DNA from: Gammaproteobacteria bacterium
GTDB lineage: Bacteria > Pseudomonadota > Gammaproteobacteria > Burkholderiales > Burkholderiaceae_C
Length of the DNA: 11,633 bases
Assembly (NCBI GenBank): GCA_030054245.1
Contig: JASGCH010000026.1
Coordinates: 1-11,633, forward strand
Direction: 5' to 3'
Shown here: positions 1 to 7,271 of the stretch, piece after piece
Position numbering within the stretch: the first letter of the stretch is position 1
Layout of the letters: every line of letters starts with the position of its first letter
Notes under the pieces: model-generated
What the model saw: the letters and a program-made list of their open reading frames with translations, nothing else
Told to the model about the DNA's origin: nothing
The model's database searches: none
Translations under genes and position numbers: made by a program

Positions 1-283
1 ATAAAGGCATCCGCAGAAATGCTAGAAAAGATGTTCCATATTAAAAGTTTGATAGGAGTAAAGGATGATCGCTATGATGTGAAAGGGGTTGATGAAAATG
101 ATTTACTCATTATTGCTACTGCAAAAGACCAGGGTCTAGATTTAATTTCTGAAGAGGCTGTCCAAATTTCGAAACCTTCCACCTTAAAAAGGTACAAGAT
201 ACCCGCTTTGTTCCCTACCTGAGGTTGGGGTCCCTGTAAGCAATTACCTTCAATTTTTAAAAGACTCGCAGAAAATATTCTGA
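1..283 (+). pseudogene. PIN-like domain protein, 3' end, frameshifted (probable toxin remnant)
   Basis: This is the C-terminal part of a protein that enters from the left edge; the frame is open from base 1, so the ATG at 19 is probably internal. The stretch DLLIIATAKDQGLDLISEE (about codons 34-52 from base 1) matches the third PIN-domain block, with an acidic residue, an I-A-x-A helix, a hydrophobic strand and another acid, as in VapC-like or DUF4411-like RNases. The reading frame stops at 220-222. From 209 the next frame reads CSLPEVGVPVSNYLQFLKDS and ends at TGA 281-283. Joined to the preceding KIPA this gives the KIPA-(L)C-x-LPEVGV ending I associate with this protein type, so a small indel near 205-211 probably broke the gene. 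No antitoxin partner is visible; it would lie upstream. Family assignment is moderate and the frameshift reading is fairly strong. Confidence 0.55.
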
Positions 284-340
284 TGAAAATAGCCTAACTG
301 ATGCTACATGACGCGGTTAGATTGGCGTAGTCCGGCGTTA

Positions 341-459
341 AACCTAAATAACGCAGTTGACCGCTTACTTGCGCTGGCCAAGCCTCATGAACCCTTTGTA
401 CCCCGAATCACTCACCATTGGGGTGAGAGCGCTACGCGCCCAATTGCGTTATTTAGGTT
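341..459. repeat. 119-bp segment bounded by a near-perfect inverted repeat (possible MITE-like element)
   Basis: The arm at 341-359 and the reverse complement of 441-459 agree at 18 of 19 positions; the perfect core is aacctaaataacgca at 341-355, matching the complement of 445-459. The left arm also forms its own hairpin, gcgtta (335-340) with taacgc (349-354). A further hairpin, ctcacc (411-416) with ggtgag (422-427), lies near the right arm. I see no convincing target-site duplication. The segment ends 39 bp before the mnmE start. It could be a small non-autonomous mobile element, a transposon-end remnant, or a structured RNA or terminator-like region. The 284-498 gap shows no other credible gene. 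Confidence 0.5.
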
Positions 460-498
460 CAAGGGAAATACAACAGTCTTACTTATCAAATTTTTTAT

Positions 499-1875
499 AT
501 GTATGGAGACCCTATCATCGCCATAGCCACACCAGTAGGTAAAGGTGCCATCGGTATTGTGCGCGTGAGCGGTATGAACTTAGAACCGTGGGTTAGGCAA
601 TGGTGTGGCCGATCTCTACTGCCTAGGCAAGCGCATTTGGTGCGTATTAAAAACCAAGGGGAAGTGGTGGACGAAGTTTTGGCTTTATATTTTCCTCATC
701 CAGCCAGTTATACGGGTGAAGATGTGTTGGAAATTCATGGGCACGGCGGACCTTTGGTGTTAAAAAAAATAATTGAAATAGGTTTTTCTGTGGCACAAAG
801 GCAAAATGCAGAGGGGCATGAATTACTACCTAATTTGCGGATGGCGCGACCGGGCGAATTTACTGAGCGAGCCTTTTTGAACGAAAAAATGGATCTCCTG
901 CAAGCTGAAGCCGTCAGCGAAATGATCGACGCCAACACCGAATTGGCTTTGCGTTGTGCCAGACGCACCATGGACGGAGTTTATTCTAAGCATATCCAGT
1001 CGTTATTGGACCTATTGGTGGATTTACGCGTTTGGGTCGAAAGCTCCATCGATTTTCCTGAGGAAGAAATCGAACGCTTGTATGAGCCGGAACTACTGGC
1101 AAAATTTGCTCAATTAAAGAATAAGCTAGCTGATATTTTGCGACAAACGCAAACAGGCGCATTGATTAAAGAAGGGGTGCGTATGGTCATCGCAGGGCAG
1201 CCCAATGTGGGAAAAAGCTCGTTGATCAATGCCTTGGTGGGTCAGGAAGTGGCGATTGTCAGTGCCATCCCAGGTACCACGCGTGATGCTTTACACGAGG
1301 TCATAAATTTGGAGGGAATTCAGCTGCATATTACGGATACGGCTGGACTCCGAACCCATTCTGATGACCCTATAGAAACCATAGGGATGCGTAAAACGCG
1401 TGAAAGGATCGGGTTAGCCGATATTATTGTATGGGTAAGAGATTTAACGCGCCTCAATGACCAGGAGTACGGGCAACTAGACGCTGAGTTGAAGGCTAGT
1501 TTTCCAGTGAATATACCTATTTTAGAAGTATGGAATAAAATTGATGTGGTTCCAGCTCCCGGCTTAGGTACTCTCCATATTTCGGCACAAAACCACCTAG
1601 GCTTAGAGGCCTTCAAACGGCAGTTGCTCAGCATGGTGGGGTTTGCTGGAACTCCGCAAGAAGGGATGTTTTTAGCCCAAACCAGACACCTTGTGGCGTT
1701 GCAAAAAGTAGAAAATCACTTAGTCATAGGAAAACAACATTTTGGCCACAAGAATTTGGAGTTGGTTGCCGAAGAATTGCGTCTTGCTCAAAATCAATTG
1801 TCTGAAATAACTGGCGAATTTAATAGTGATCAGTTATTGGGTGAGATTTTTTCACGCTTTTGTATAGGAAAATAA
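499..1875 (+). CDS. mnmE: tRNA uridine-5-carboxymethylaminomethyl(34) synthesis GTPase MnmE
   Basis: MnmE (TrmE) is a K+-stimulated homodimeric GTPase that works with MnmG to add the aminomethyl or carboxymethylaminomethyl group at C5 of wobble uridine 34 in certain tRNAs, using a folate-derived one-carbon unit. The N-terminal folate-binding domain begins with IIAIATPVGKGAIGIVRVSG. The G domain shows all signatures: P-loop GQPNVGKSS (residues 233-241), GTTRD (259-263), DTAG (280-283) and NKID (346-349). The helical domain ends in the invariant C-I-G-K (455-458), whose Cys is needed for modification. At 458 aa it is full length. The ATG at 499 puts the family's IAAIAT-like block at the expected distance; no clear Shine-Dalgarno precedes it. 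It is followed after 59 bp by xseB, an unusual neighbour as far as I know. Confidence 0.97.
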   Translation: MYGDPIIAIATPVGKGAIGIVRVSGMNLEPWVRQWCGRSLLPRQAHLVRIKNQGEVVDEVLALYFPHPASYTGEDVLEIHGHGGPLVLKKIIEIGFSVAQRQNAEGHELLPNLRMARPGEFTERAFLNEKMDLLQAEAVSEMIDANTELALRCARRTMDGVYSKHIQSLLDLLVDLRVWVESSIDFPEEEIERLYEPELLAKFAQLKNKLADILRQTQTGALIKEGVRMVIAGQPNVGKSSLINALVGQEVAIVSAIPGTTRDALHEVINLEGIQLHITDTAGLRTHSDDPIETIGMRKTRERIGLADIIVWVRDLTRLNDQEYGQLDAELKASFPVNIPILEVWNKIDVVPAPGLGTLHISAQNHLGLEAFKRQLLSMVGFAGTPQEGMFLAQTRHLVALQKVENHLVIGKQHFGHKNLELVAEELRLAQNQLSEITGEFNSDQLLGEIFSRFCIGK

Positions 1876-1918
1876 CATCAGCACCTTCATTTGCGGCACC
1901 CAACCTAAATAGAAAATT

Positions 1919-1927
1919 TGCTACAAT
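1919..1927 (+). promoter_or_regulatory. Putative extended -10 promoter for xseB-ispA
   Basis: The sequence TGCTACAAT fits an extended -10 element (TGn followed by a TATAAT-like hexamer, one mismatch). No good -35 lies at 16-18 bp, which extended -10 promoters can tolerate. A start site about 7 nt downstream would fall at about 1934, immediately before the xseB ATG at 1935, implying a nearly or fully leaderless mRNA. This agrees with the lack of any Shine-Dalgarno upstream of that ATG. The call is inferred from sequence alone. Confidence 0.4.
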
Positions 1928-1934
1928 GATTATT

Positions 1935-2156
1935 ATGAACCAATCAGAAGAACTTCCTTATGAACAAGCTATGCTTGAGTTAGAGTCTATTATTTCCAAG
2001 ATGGAGGACGGTCATTTGCCTATGGACGATATGCTCAACGCCTACAAAAGAGCGGCTGAATTATTGTCTTATTGTAAAAGTAAGGTCGTGCGCCTTGAAG
2101 AGCAAGTTAAAATGATCGATAGCACGATTTTACCCACTTGGGACGACGACAATTGA
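1935..2156 (+). CDS. xseB: Exodeoxyribonuclease VII small subunit
   Basis: XseB is the small helical subunit that binds in several copies to XseA to form exonuclease VII, a metal-independent single-strand DNA exonuclease that makes acid-soluble oligonucleotides. The 73-residue product has the typical family signature: an N-terminal PYEQAMLELESIISKMEDG block, the short LPMDDMLNAYKRAAELL linker-helix, and a second helix with C-x-x-K-V-x-x-L-E-E-Q-V-K. It has the expected length (about 70-80 aa). The frame is open further upstream, but residues before this ATG do not look like the family; ATG 1926 is an alternative start. The stop TGA overlaps the TTG start of ispA. XseA is not in the window, which is usual because the two subunits are commonly encoded apart. 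Confidence 0.93.
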   Translation: MNQSEELPYEQAMLELESIISKMEDGHLPMDDMLNAYKRAAELLSYCKSKVVRLEEQVKMIDSTILPTWDDDN

Positions 2157-3076
2157 AGGATTATACTCAATGGGAAGAATCCCATAAATCTCTGATAGAA
2201 GAGAAACTAAACCAAGTATTGTGGGAATTTCCCAATAATTTACCCTTTTCCGAAGCGCTTCGTTATGCGGTATTGAGTGGTGGGAAAAGGCTTAGAGGTT
2301 TGTTGGTTTTGGCAATTTATTGTTCTGCACAAGGTATTGAGGCAGTTGATGCCCATTCTTATGCTTTGCGGTGTGCCGCGGTGGTTGAGTTGATTCATAC
2401 TTATTCGTTGGTACACGACGATCTGCCTTGTATGGATAACGACATTTTGAGAAGAGGAAAACCGACGGTGCATGTACAATTTGGGGAGGCTAGCGCTGTG
2501 TTGGTGGGTGATGCACTTCAAGCTCTGGCGTTTCTTGTATTGTGTGGTGACTCAGAACATTCTAGGGCGAGCCCGGTGGTAAAATTAGGCTGTTTGCAGG
2601 CTTTATTAGGAGGGGCTGTGGGGATGGTTTTGGGGCAATATTTAGACATCACCAATCAGCTTTACTATGCGGATCCACGGGATCAAGGTATTCAAGCACA
2701 ATTAGAAACGATTAACCGCCATAAAACCGCAGACCTTTTTGTTTCTAGCGCACAAATGGGGGTATTGTGCAGTGATTTTTCTGATAAAATTGATCTATTG
2801 CAGGTAAAACAGTTTGCGCTGAACTTAGGGCAAGCATTTCAACTGGTGGACGATGTTTTAGATTTTACTTCTAAGGACTCGGTATTGGGAAAATCTGCTG
2901 GAAAAGACAAATTAGTCAATAAGTTGACTTTAGGTGGGTATTTAGGTGACCAGCAAGGGTTTGCGTTGGCTGATAAACTGATTACCGAGGCCATTGCTCA
3001 TTTGCCGAAAATGGGTACGACGCACATCCATTTATTGGTAGCGTTGGCGTATCAAATGATTCAAAGACAGTTCTAA
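2153..3076 (+). CDS. ispA: (2E,6E)-farnesyl diphosphate synthase, IspA-type polyprenyl synthetase
   Basis: IspA condenses IPP with DMAPP and then with GPP to make farnesyl diphosphate, precursor of quinone side chains and of undecaprenyl phosphate. The first Asp-rich motif DDLPCMD (residues 89-95 from the TTG) has the two-residue insertion typical of bacterial type II FPP synthases, followed by the conserved LRRGKPTVH. The second is DDVLD (233-237). GGKRLRG near the start is the IPP-binding block, with Gly where Pro is usual (GGKRLRP). The KT of RHKTADLF and the GQ...D block are also present. There is no ATG at the proper place. TTG at 2153, in the overlap TTGA with the xseB stop, gives a normal N-terminus (KDYTQWEESHKSLIEEKL); an in-frame TTG at 2138 is the alternative. 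The product is about 307 aa, normal for the family. Confidence 0.93.
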   Translation: MKDYTQWEESHKSLIEEKLNQVLWEFPNNLPFSEALRYAVLSGGKRLRGLLVLAIYCSAQGIEAVDAHSYALRCAAVVELIHTYSLVHDDLPCMDNDILRRGKPTVHVQFGEASAVLVGDALQALAFLVLCGDSEHSRASPVVKLGCLQALLGGAVGMVLGQYLDITNQLYYADPRDQGIQAQLETINRHKTADLFVSSAQMGVLCSDFSDKIDLLQVKQFALNLGQAFQLVDDVLDFTSKDSVLGKSAGKDKLVNKLTLGGYLGDQQGFALADKLITEAIAHLPKMGTTHIHLLVALAYQMIQRQF

Positions 3077-3315
3077 CGGTAGTAAGACTGTTGCACCAGA
3101 GAGTCACTTTAATACACGGTGCCCTTAATTTACCGATGGTTATACTGTAAAATGACTGCCTTATAGCGCTTCGTCTTGAGTGTACACCCATAAATTTGGC
3201 TGGAAGTGTGACCAAGCTCGGCCATTAGGACAGCTCAAGGCGTAACGGTCTTGGTCGCAACCGATCGTGGAGCAACCCTCTTTTTGTTTCTAAGAATTGT
3301 AGGCATGGATAAGAC
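3077..3315 (+). other. ispA-dxs intergenic leader
   Basis: These 239 bp contain no credible gene. A possible -10 hexamer TATACT sits at 3141-3146, with no good -35. An imperfect 10-bp inverted repeat, tgtgaccaag (3207-3216) against cttggtcgca (3250-3259), agrees at 9 of 10 positions with the mismatch a possible G-U wobble, and could form a stem in the dxs 5' leader. I looked for thiamin-pyrophosphate riboswitch landmarks, since Dxs needs ThDP, and did not find them. No U-tract terminator follows ispA. The role is unknown; dxs probably has its own promoter here. Confidence 0.35.
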
Positions 3316-5196
3316 ATGTTACTAGATAAGATAAACTTTCCTGAAGAACTGCGTCAGCTAAGGCGTGAGGAGTTGGTGTCTTTGTCTCACGAATTACGGG
3401 AATTTATTATTTCCAATGTGGCTAGAACCGGCGGACATTTAAGCTCTAACCTAGGTGTGGTTGAGCTGACTTTAGCTATTCATTATGTATTTCAAACGCC
3501 TGAAGACTTATTGGTGTGGGATGTCGGGCATCAGTCCTACCCCCACAAAATTCTCACGGGTAGAAAATCTAGGATGCCGAGCTTGCGTCAATGGGGTGGC
3601 TTGGCTGGATTTCCTATGCGCACTGAAAGTCACTACGATGCGTTTGGTACCGCTCATTCTTCAACCAGCCTTTCCGCCGCTTTGGGTATGGCGGTGGCGC
3701 ATAAGTTAGATAACATCCAGCATAAAGAGGTGATAGCCGTCATAGGAGACGGTGCTTTGAGTGCTGGTATGGCTTTCGAAGCTTTGAACAACATCGTTTT
3801 GAACTCAGTCAATTTATTGATTATCATCAACGATAACAATATGTCGATTAGTCATCCGGTTGGGGGCATGGAAAGGCATTTAACGAGCCTATTAAAAGGC
3901 ACACACATTTCCCGCATCAAAGAGTTCGGAAAGTCGGTGTTGTCATTCGCCCCCACTCCCGTTTATGATTTTGCCAAGCTGATGGTGGGGCAAGCTGAGC
4001 GCGTGATAGCGCCCCATAATATGTTTCAAAATTTAGGGATCTCTTATTATCCGGCAGTAAACGGGCACAATGTCGAGGAATTGGTGGGTACTCTTGAGCG
4101 CCTAAAGTCTATCCGTGGTGTACGCATTTTGCATGTAGTCACCCAAAAAGGCAATGGCTACAAATTATCCGAAACCGATCCTATCACTTACCACGGTCCT
4201 GCCAAGTTTGACAGAGATATTGGTATTGTGCCCAATACCACGCCAGCCAAAAGAACTTATAGCCAAATTTTTGGTTATTGGTTGTGCCATACCGCTCAAT
4301 CTCAGGCTAAGCTGGTGGCCATCACACCGGCCATGTGCGAAGGCTCTGGGATGATCGAATTTGCTGAGCAATACCCTGAAAGATATTTTGATGTTGGCAT
4401 TGCTGAACAACACGCTCTAACCTTTGCCACAGGTTTGGCTTGCCAAGGATACAAACCTGTATTGGCGATTTATTCAACATTTTTGCAGAGAGCTTATGAT
4501 CAATTGATACACGACGCGGCCCTGCAAAACTTAAACTTGGTGTTGGCGATAGACCGAGCTGGCATAGTGGGTGCTGATGGTCCTACCCACGCGGGTATAT
4601 TTGACATGGCTTTTATGCGCTGTGTGCCGAATATAAAAATTGCTTGCCCCGCCAATGCCCTAGAGTGCTATCAATTGTTGAATACGGCTTTTGCCAGCAC
4701 TGGGATAACAGCCGTGCGCTATCCGCGCGGTGCTGGACATGGGGATTTTCCAATCCATGCTAGGTCTTTGTTGGAAGCCACCCTGCCGATTGGACAGGGG
4801 CAATTGTGCCGATCCGGCAAAAATATCGCACTCTTAGCATTTGGCACTATACTGCACAGTTGTTTGCAAGTGGGTGAGGAGCTGGATTTGAGTGTGGCCA
4901 ATATGCGCTGGGTGAAACCTCTCGACGAGTCTTTGGTCAAGGAATTGGCTCGCACGCATCAAGCCCTTGTTTGTGTGGAAGAATCTACCCGAGCAGACGG
5001 GGCTGGTAGCGCGGTGTTGGAATTATTACAAGACTTGCAGATTTATATCCCAGTTTTGTTGCTAGGTATAGGCGATGCGTTTACGGTGCACGGCGATCCG
5101 CAAATTATTTTACATCACCTAGGACTGGACGCCGATGGTATCAAAAAGACCATCTTAGAAAAATTTTCTTCTTATTTACACCCATCAAATGGCTAA
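3316..5196 (+). CDS. dxs: 1-deoxy-D-xylulose-5-phosphate synthase
   Basis: Dxs condenses pyruvate and glyceraldehyde 3-phosphate, with loss of CO2, to 1-deoxy-D-xylulose 5-phosphate. This is the entry step of the MEP isoprenoid pathway and feeds thiamin and pyridoxal synthesis in many bacteria. The 626-aa product is full length (E. coli enzyme about 620). Visible signatures are GGHLSSNLG with the active-site His at 41, the GDG (144-146) to NDNNMSIS (172-179) ThDP/Mg motif, the catalytic Glu in DVGIAEQHA (E364), YSTFLQRAYDQLIHD, and IDRAGIVGADGPTHAG of the transketolase pyrimidine domain. The C-terminal transketolase domain ends near 610. ATG 3316 gives the family's usual N-terminus; the nearby ATG at 3305 is out of frame. 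The last 8 nt overlap the first SDR gene, indicating translational coupling. Confidence 0.97.
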   Translation: MLLDKINFPEELRQLRREELVSLSHELREFIISNVARTGGHLSSNLGVVELTLAIHYVFQTPEDLLVWDVGHQSYPHKILTGRKSRMPSLRQWGGLAGFPMRTESHYDAFGTAHSSTSLSAALGMAVAHKLDNIQHKEVIAVIGDGALSAGMAFEALNNIVLNSVNLLIIINDNNMSISHPVGGMERHLTSLLKGTHISRIKEFGKSVLSFAPTPVYDFAKLMVGQAERVIAPHNMFQNLGISYYPAVNGHNVEELVGTLERLKSIRGVRILHVVTQKGNGYKLSETDPITYHGPAKFDRDIGIVPNTTPAKRTYSQIFGYWLCHTAQSQAKLVAITPAMCEGSGMIEFAEQYPERYFDVGIAEQHALTFATGLACQGYKPVLAIYSTFLQRAYDQLIHDAALQNLNLVLAIDRAGIVGADGPTHAGIFDMAFMRCVPNIKIACPANALECYQLLNTAFASTGITAVRYPRGAGHGDFPIHARSLLEATLPIGQGQLCRSGKNIALLAFGTILHSCLQVGEELDLSVANMRWVKPLDESLVKELARTHQALVCVEESTRADGAGSAVLELLQDLQIYIPVLLLGIGDAFTVHGDPQIILHHLGLDADGIKKTILEKFSSYLHPSNG

Positions 5197-6099
5197 AAAT
5201 TTTAACAACTGCATTGCGGTATTGACCGGAGGGGCATCTGGGTTTGGTTTTGAATGCGCCAAAATAGCTCTCAAAAAAGGCATGAAAGTGGTACTCGTTG
5301 ATGTCCAGCAAGACGCACTAGAATCTGCTCGGCGGCAATTGGCTAGTGATGCTGTTTGGAGTTTTGTTGTCGATGTAGCCAATGCCCAGCAAATGGAGGA
5401 TTTGGCGCGACAAGTCCGCACAGAAGTTGGCGTGCCAAACTTTGTCTTCAACAACGCCGGGGTGGGCTCCGGGGGGTTGATTTGGGAAAACTCGCTAGCT
5501 GACTGGCAATGGGTTTTAGGGGTGAATGTCTGGGGAGTAGTTCATGGAGTCCGTTTGTTTACCCCAATGATGCTTGAAGCCGCCAAAAGTGAACCCGGGT
5601 ATTGGGGACATATCGTCAATACGGCTAGTATGGCAGGATTGCTGACTCCCCCGAATATGGGGTTTACAATGTCAGTAAACACGCCGTCGTGGCACTCACT
5701 GAAACCCTTTACCATGACTTACATTTGGTCACTGACCATATCAGTGCCAGCGTATTGTGCCCCTATTTTGTTCCCACGGGAATCACTTCTAGCCATAGAA
5801 ATCGCCCCGAATCTTTAGCCAACCAGTCTGCAGACTTGACGGTCAGCCAGCAAGTTGGTCAAGAAATGTCCAATAAAGCGGTGTCTAGTGGTAAAGTAAG
5901 TGCTGGTGAAGTGGCCGAACGAGTCTTTTCTGCCATCGACAACGATAGTTTTTACATCTACAGTCATCCTCAAGCGCTGACCAATGTGGCTAGTCGCATG
6001 GAGGCGATTGTGGGTATGCAACAACCCCCTGATCCTTTCAAAGATCGACCCGATGTAGGTCAACGCTTGCGTCAAATGCTCAGGCAGGAGGTAAAATGA
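5189..6099 (+). pseudogene. SDR-family oxidoreductase, interrupted by a single-base frameshift
   Basis: Read in two frames this is one classical short-chain dehydrogenase of about 303 residues. Frame one has the nucleotide-binding TGGASGFG (13-20), NNAG (88-91) and the catalytic-Ser strand NTASMAG (S147). Just after PNMG the frame is lost. From 5662 the next frame reads VYNVSKHAVVALTETL, which supplies the catalytic Tyr and Lys, and continues to QEVK and the stop at 6097-6099. One extra G in the GGGG run at 5659-5662 would restore the gene. As written, frame one continues with unrelated residues to 5818 and lacks Tyr and Lys, so it would be inactive. The start overlaps dxs by 8 nt, and the stop overlaps the next SDR by 4 nt (ATGA). 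The substrate is unknown. It is either a recent pseudogene or a sequencing or assembly error; the intact downstream coding favours an error or a very recent loss. Confidence 0.88.
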
Positions 6100-6845
6100 C
6101 CCAAAAAGTTGTATTAATAACTGGAGCTAGCCGTGGCATAGGAGCGGCTTGTGCCGTGTTGGCCGCTGAACAAGGTTGGCGTGTGGTGGTCAATTACCAA
6201 CACCATCAGGCGCGTGCCGAAGAAGTGGTGGCTAAAATCCGTGCACAAGGTGGAAGCGCTCTGGCATTAGCCGCCGATGTCGGTGATGAAGCCCAAGTTC
6301 TGGCGCTATACCAACGCATAGACGAAGAATTTGGCGTTTTGCACGCCTTGGTGAACAATGCTGGTGTAGTCGATCAACCGAGCCGAGTCGATGCCCTAAC
6401 CGCAGAACAACTCGATAGAATGTGGCGTATCAACTTAACGGGTAGTTTTTTGTGTGCTAGAGAGGCGATTAAACGCATGAGCACGCATAGAGGTAAAGCT
6501 GGTGGGAGCATCGTGAACATGAGCAGTGCCGCCGCAAGGCTGGGGTCACCCAACTTGTATGTACATTACGCCGCCTCCAAAGGTGCCATCGACACCTTCA
6601 CCTTAGGGCTTGCCAAAGAAGTGAGTACTGAAGGGATACGGGTGAACGCCATACGCCCAGGACTTATTGATACAGAAATCCATGCCAGTGGAGGTTTGCC
6701 CAATCGAGCCTTTGAGTTGGCTCCCCAAGTTCCCATGCAAAGACCCGGTCGTGCTGAGGAAGTCGCCCAAGCTGTTGTTTGGTTGATGAGCGATTCTGCA
6801 AGTTATGTAACCGGCGCTCTCTTGGATGTTTCTGGAGGCAGGTGA
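6096..6845 (+). CDS. SDR-family NAD(P)-dependent oxidoreductase
   Basis: This intact classical SDR of 249 aa is presumed to transfer hydride between NAD(P)H and a carbonyl or alcohol substrate in the cytoplasm. It has TGASRGIG (9-16), an acidic dinucleotide-strand end AADVGD, NNAG (87-90), the catalytic Ser in NMSSAAA (S144), YAASK (Y158, K162), and the C-terminal ASYVTGALLDVSGGR that is usual for FabG-like and YgfF-like members. The residue pattern in the first turn (ASRGIG, then NYQHHQARAEEV) suggests NADP preference, which is inference. The ATG lies in the overlap ATGA with the stop of the upstream SDR, so the two are coupled. The substrate cannot be told from sequence. It appears to be the last gene of the dxs transcription unit, with 54 bp separating it from the next gene. 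Confidence 0.9.
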   Translation: MTQKVVLITGASRGIGAACAVLAAEQGWRVVVNYQHHQARAEEVVAKIRAQGGSALALAADVGDEAQVLALYQRIDEEFGVLHALVNNAGVVDQPSRVDALTAEQLDRMWRINLTGSFLCAREAIKRMSTHRGKAGGSIVNMSSAAARLGSPNLYVHYAASKGAIDTFTLGLAKEVSTEGIRVNAIRPGLIDTEIHASGGLPNRAFELAPQVPMQRPGRAEEVAQAVVWLMSDSASYVTGALLDVSGGR

Positions 6846-6899
6846 TCCGAGGGCGATGATGCAGAGTTCTTGAGGGTTTTAACAAGATAATCAGAATAC

Positions 6900-7271
6900 A
6901 TGGGAAACTTTGTCAACCATAATTTAATAAAAGGCGAACACATCGTCTTTGAAACCAAGGATCATTGGATTGTTTTCTTTAGCCTTAAAAGCTTACTCAC
7001 TTTGTTCATCTCCCCATGGATTGCTCGCTACACCGATGAGTATGTGATTACCAATAAAAGAGTGATTATTAAAAGGGGGTGGATTCGCCAGCAAACCCTA
7101 GAAATGAATCTGAACAAAATTGAAAGCGTGCAAGTGGACCGGACGCTTGGCGGGCGTATTCTAGGATACGGTAGCATCAGGCTCATAGGGTCAGGGGGTA
7201 CGAACGAAGTGTTTCACAATATCAGCCAGGCACTGGAATTTAGAAAGCAATTCCAAGAATCTTTGGCTTGA
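6900..7271 (+). CDS. Bacterial PH-domain (bPH_2 / YdbT-like, DUF304) membrane-associated protein
   Basis: The 123-aa product has the layout of small bacterial PH-domain proteins: an N-terminal LIKGEHIVFETKDHW block, a hydrophobic segment (about residues 23-43), then the domain core with YVITNKRVIIKRGWIRQQTLEMNLNKIESV and the highly typical GRILGYGSIRLIGSGGT, ending in a LEFRKQFQE helix. The family usually has two adjacent membrane spans in the hydrophobic part. Here the stretch between DHW and DEY is only about 25 residues, enough for one span or a short re-entrant loop, so some of the usual hairpin seems missing. The PH core would face the cytoplasm; its function is unknown. It starts 54 bp after the SDR gene without an obvious Shine-Dalgarno and may be separately transcribed. 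Confidence 0.82.
   Translation: MGNFVNHNLIKGEHIVFETKDHWIVFFSLKSLLTLFISPWIARYTDEYVITNKRVIIKRGWIRQQTLEMNLNKIESVQVDRTLGGRILGYGSIRLIGSGGTNEVFHNISQALEFRKQFQESLA

Noticed and set aside
308..526. Open frame of 72 codons across the inverted-repeat segment
   Set aside because: It spans both repeat arms and runs into the mnmE start, shows no recognisable protein pattern and has no ribosome site.
3093..3122. Terminator after ispA
   Set aside because: The possible stem gcacc/ggtgc is 5 bp with a 20-nt loop and no proper T-run.
2982..3215. Minus-strand open frame across the end of ispA and the dxs leader
   Set aside because: The translation looks random, it overlaps a certain gene, and no start signals are visible.
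3077..3315. Thiamin-pyrophosphate riboswitch in the dxs leader
   Set aside because: Expected because Dxs uses ThDP, but the conserved CTGAGA and ACCTGA-type blocks are absent.
5659..5662. Phase-variable tract in the SDR gene
   Set aside because: The run is only four Gs, too short for typical slipped-strand switching; error or simple mutation is likelier.
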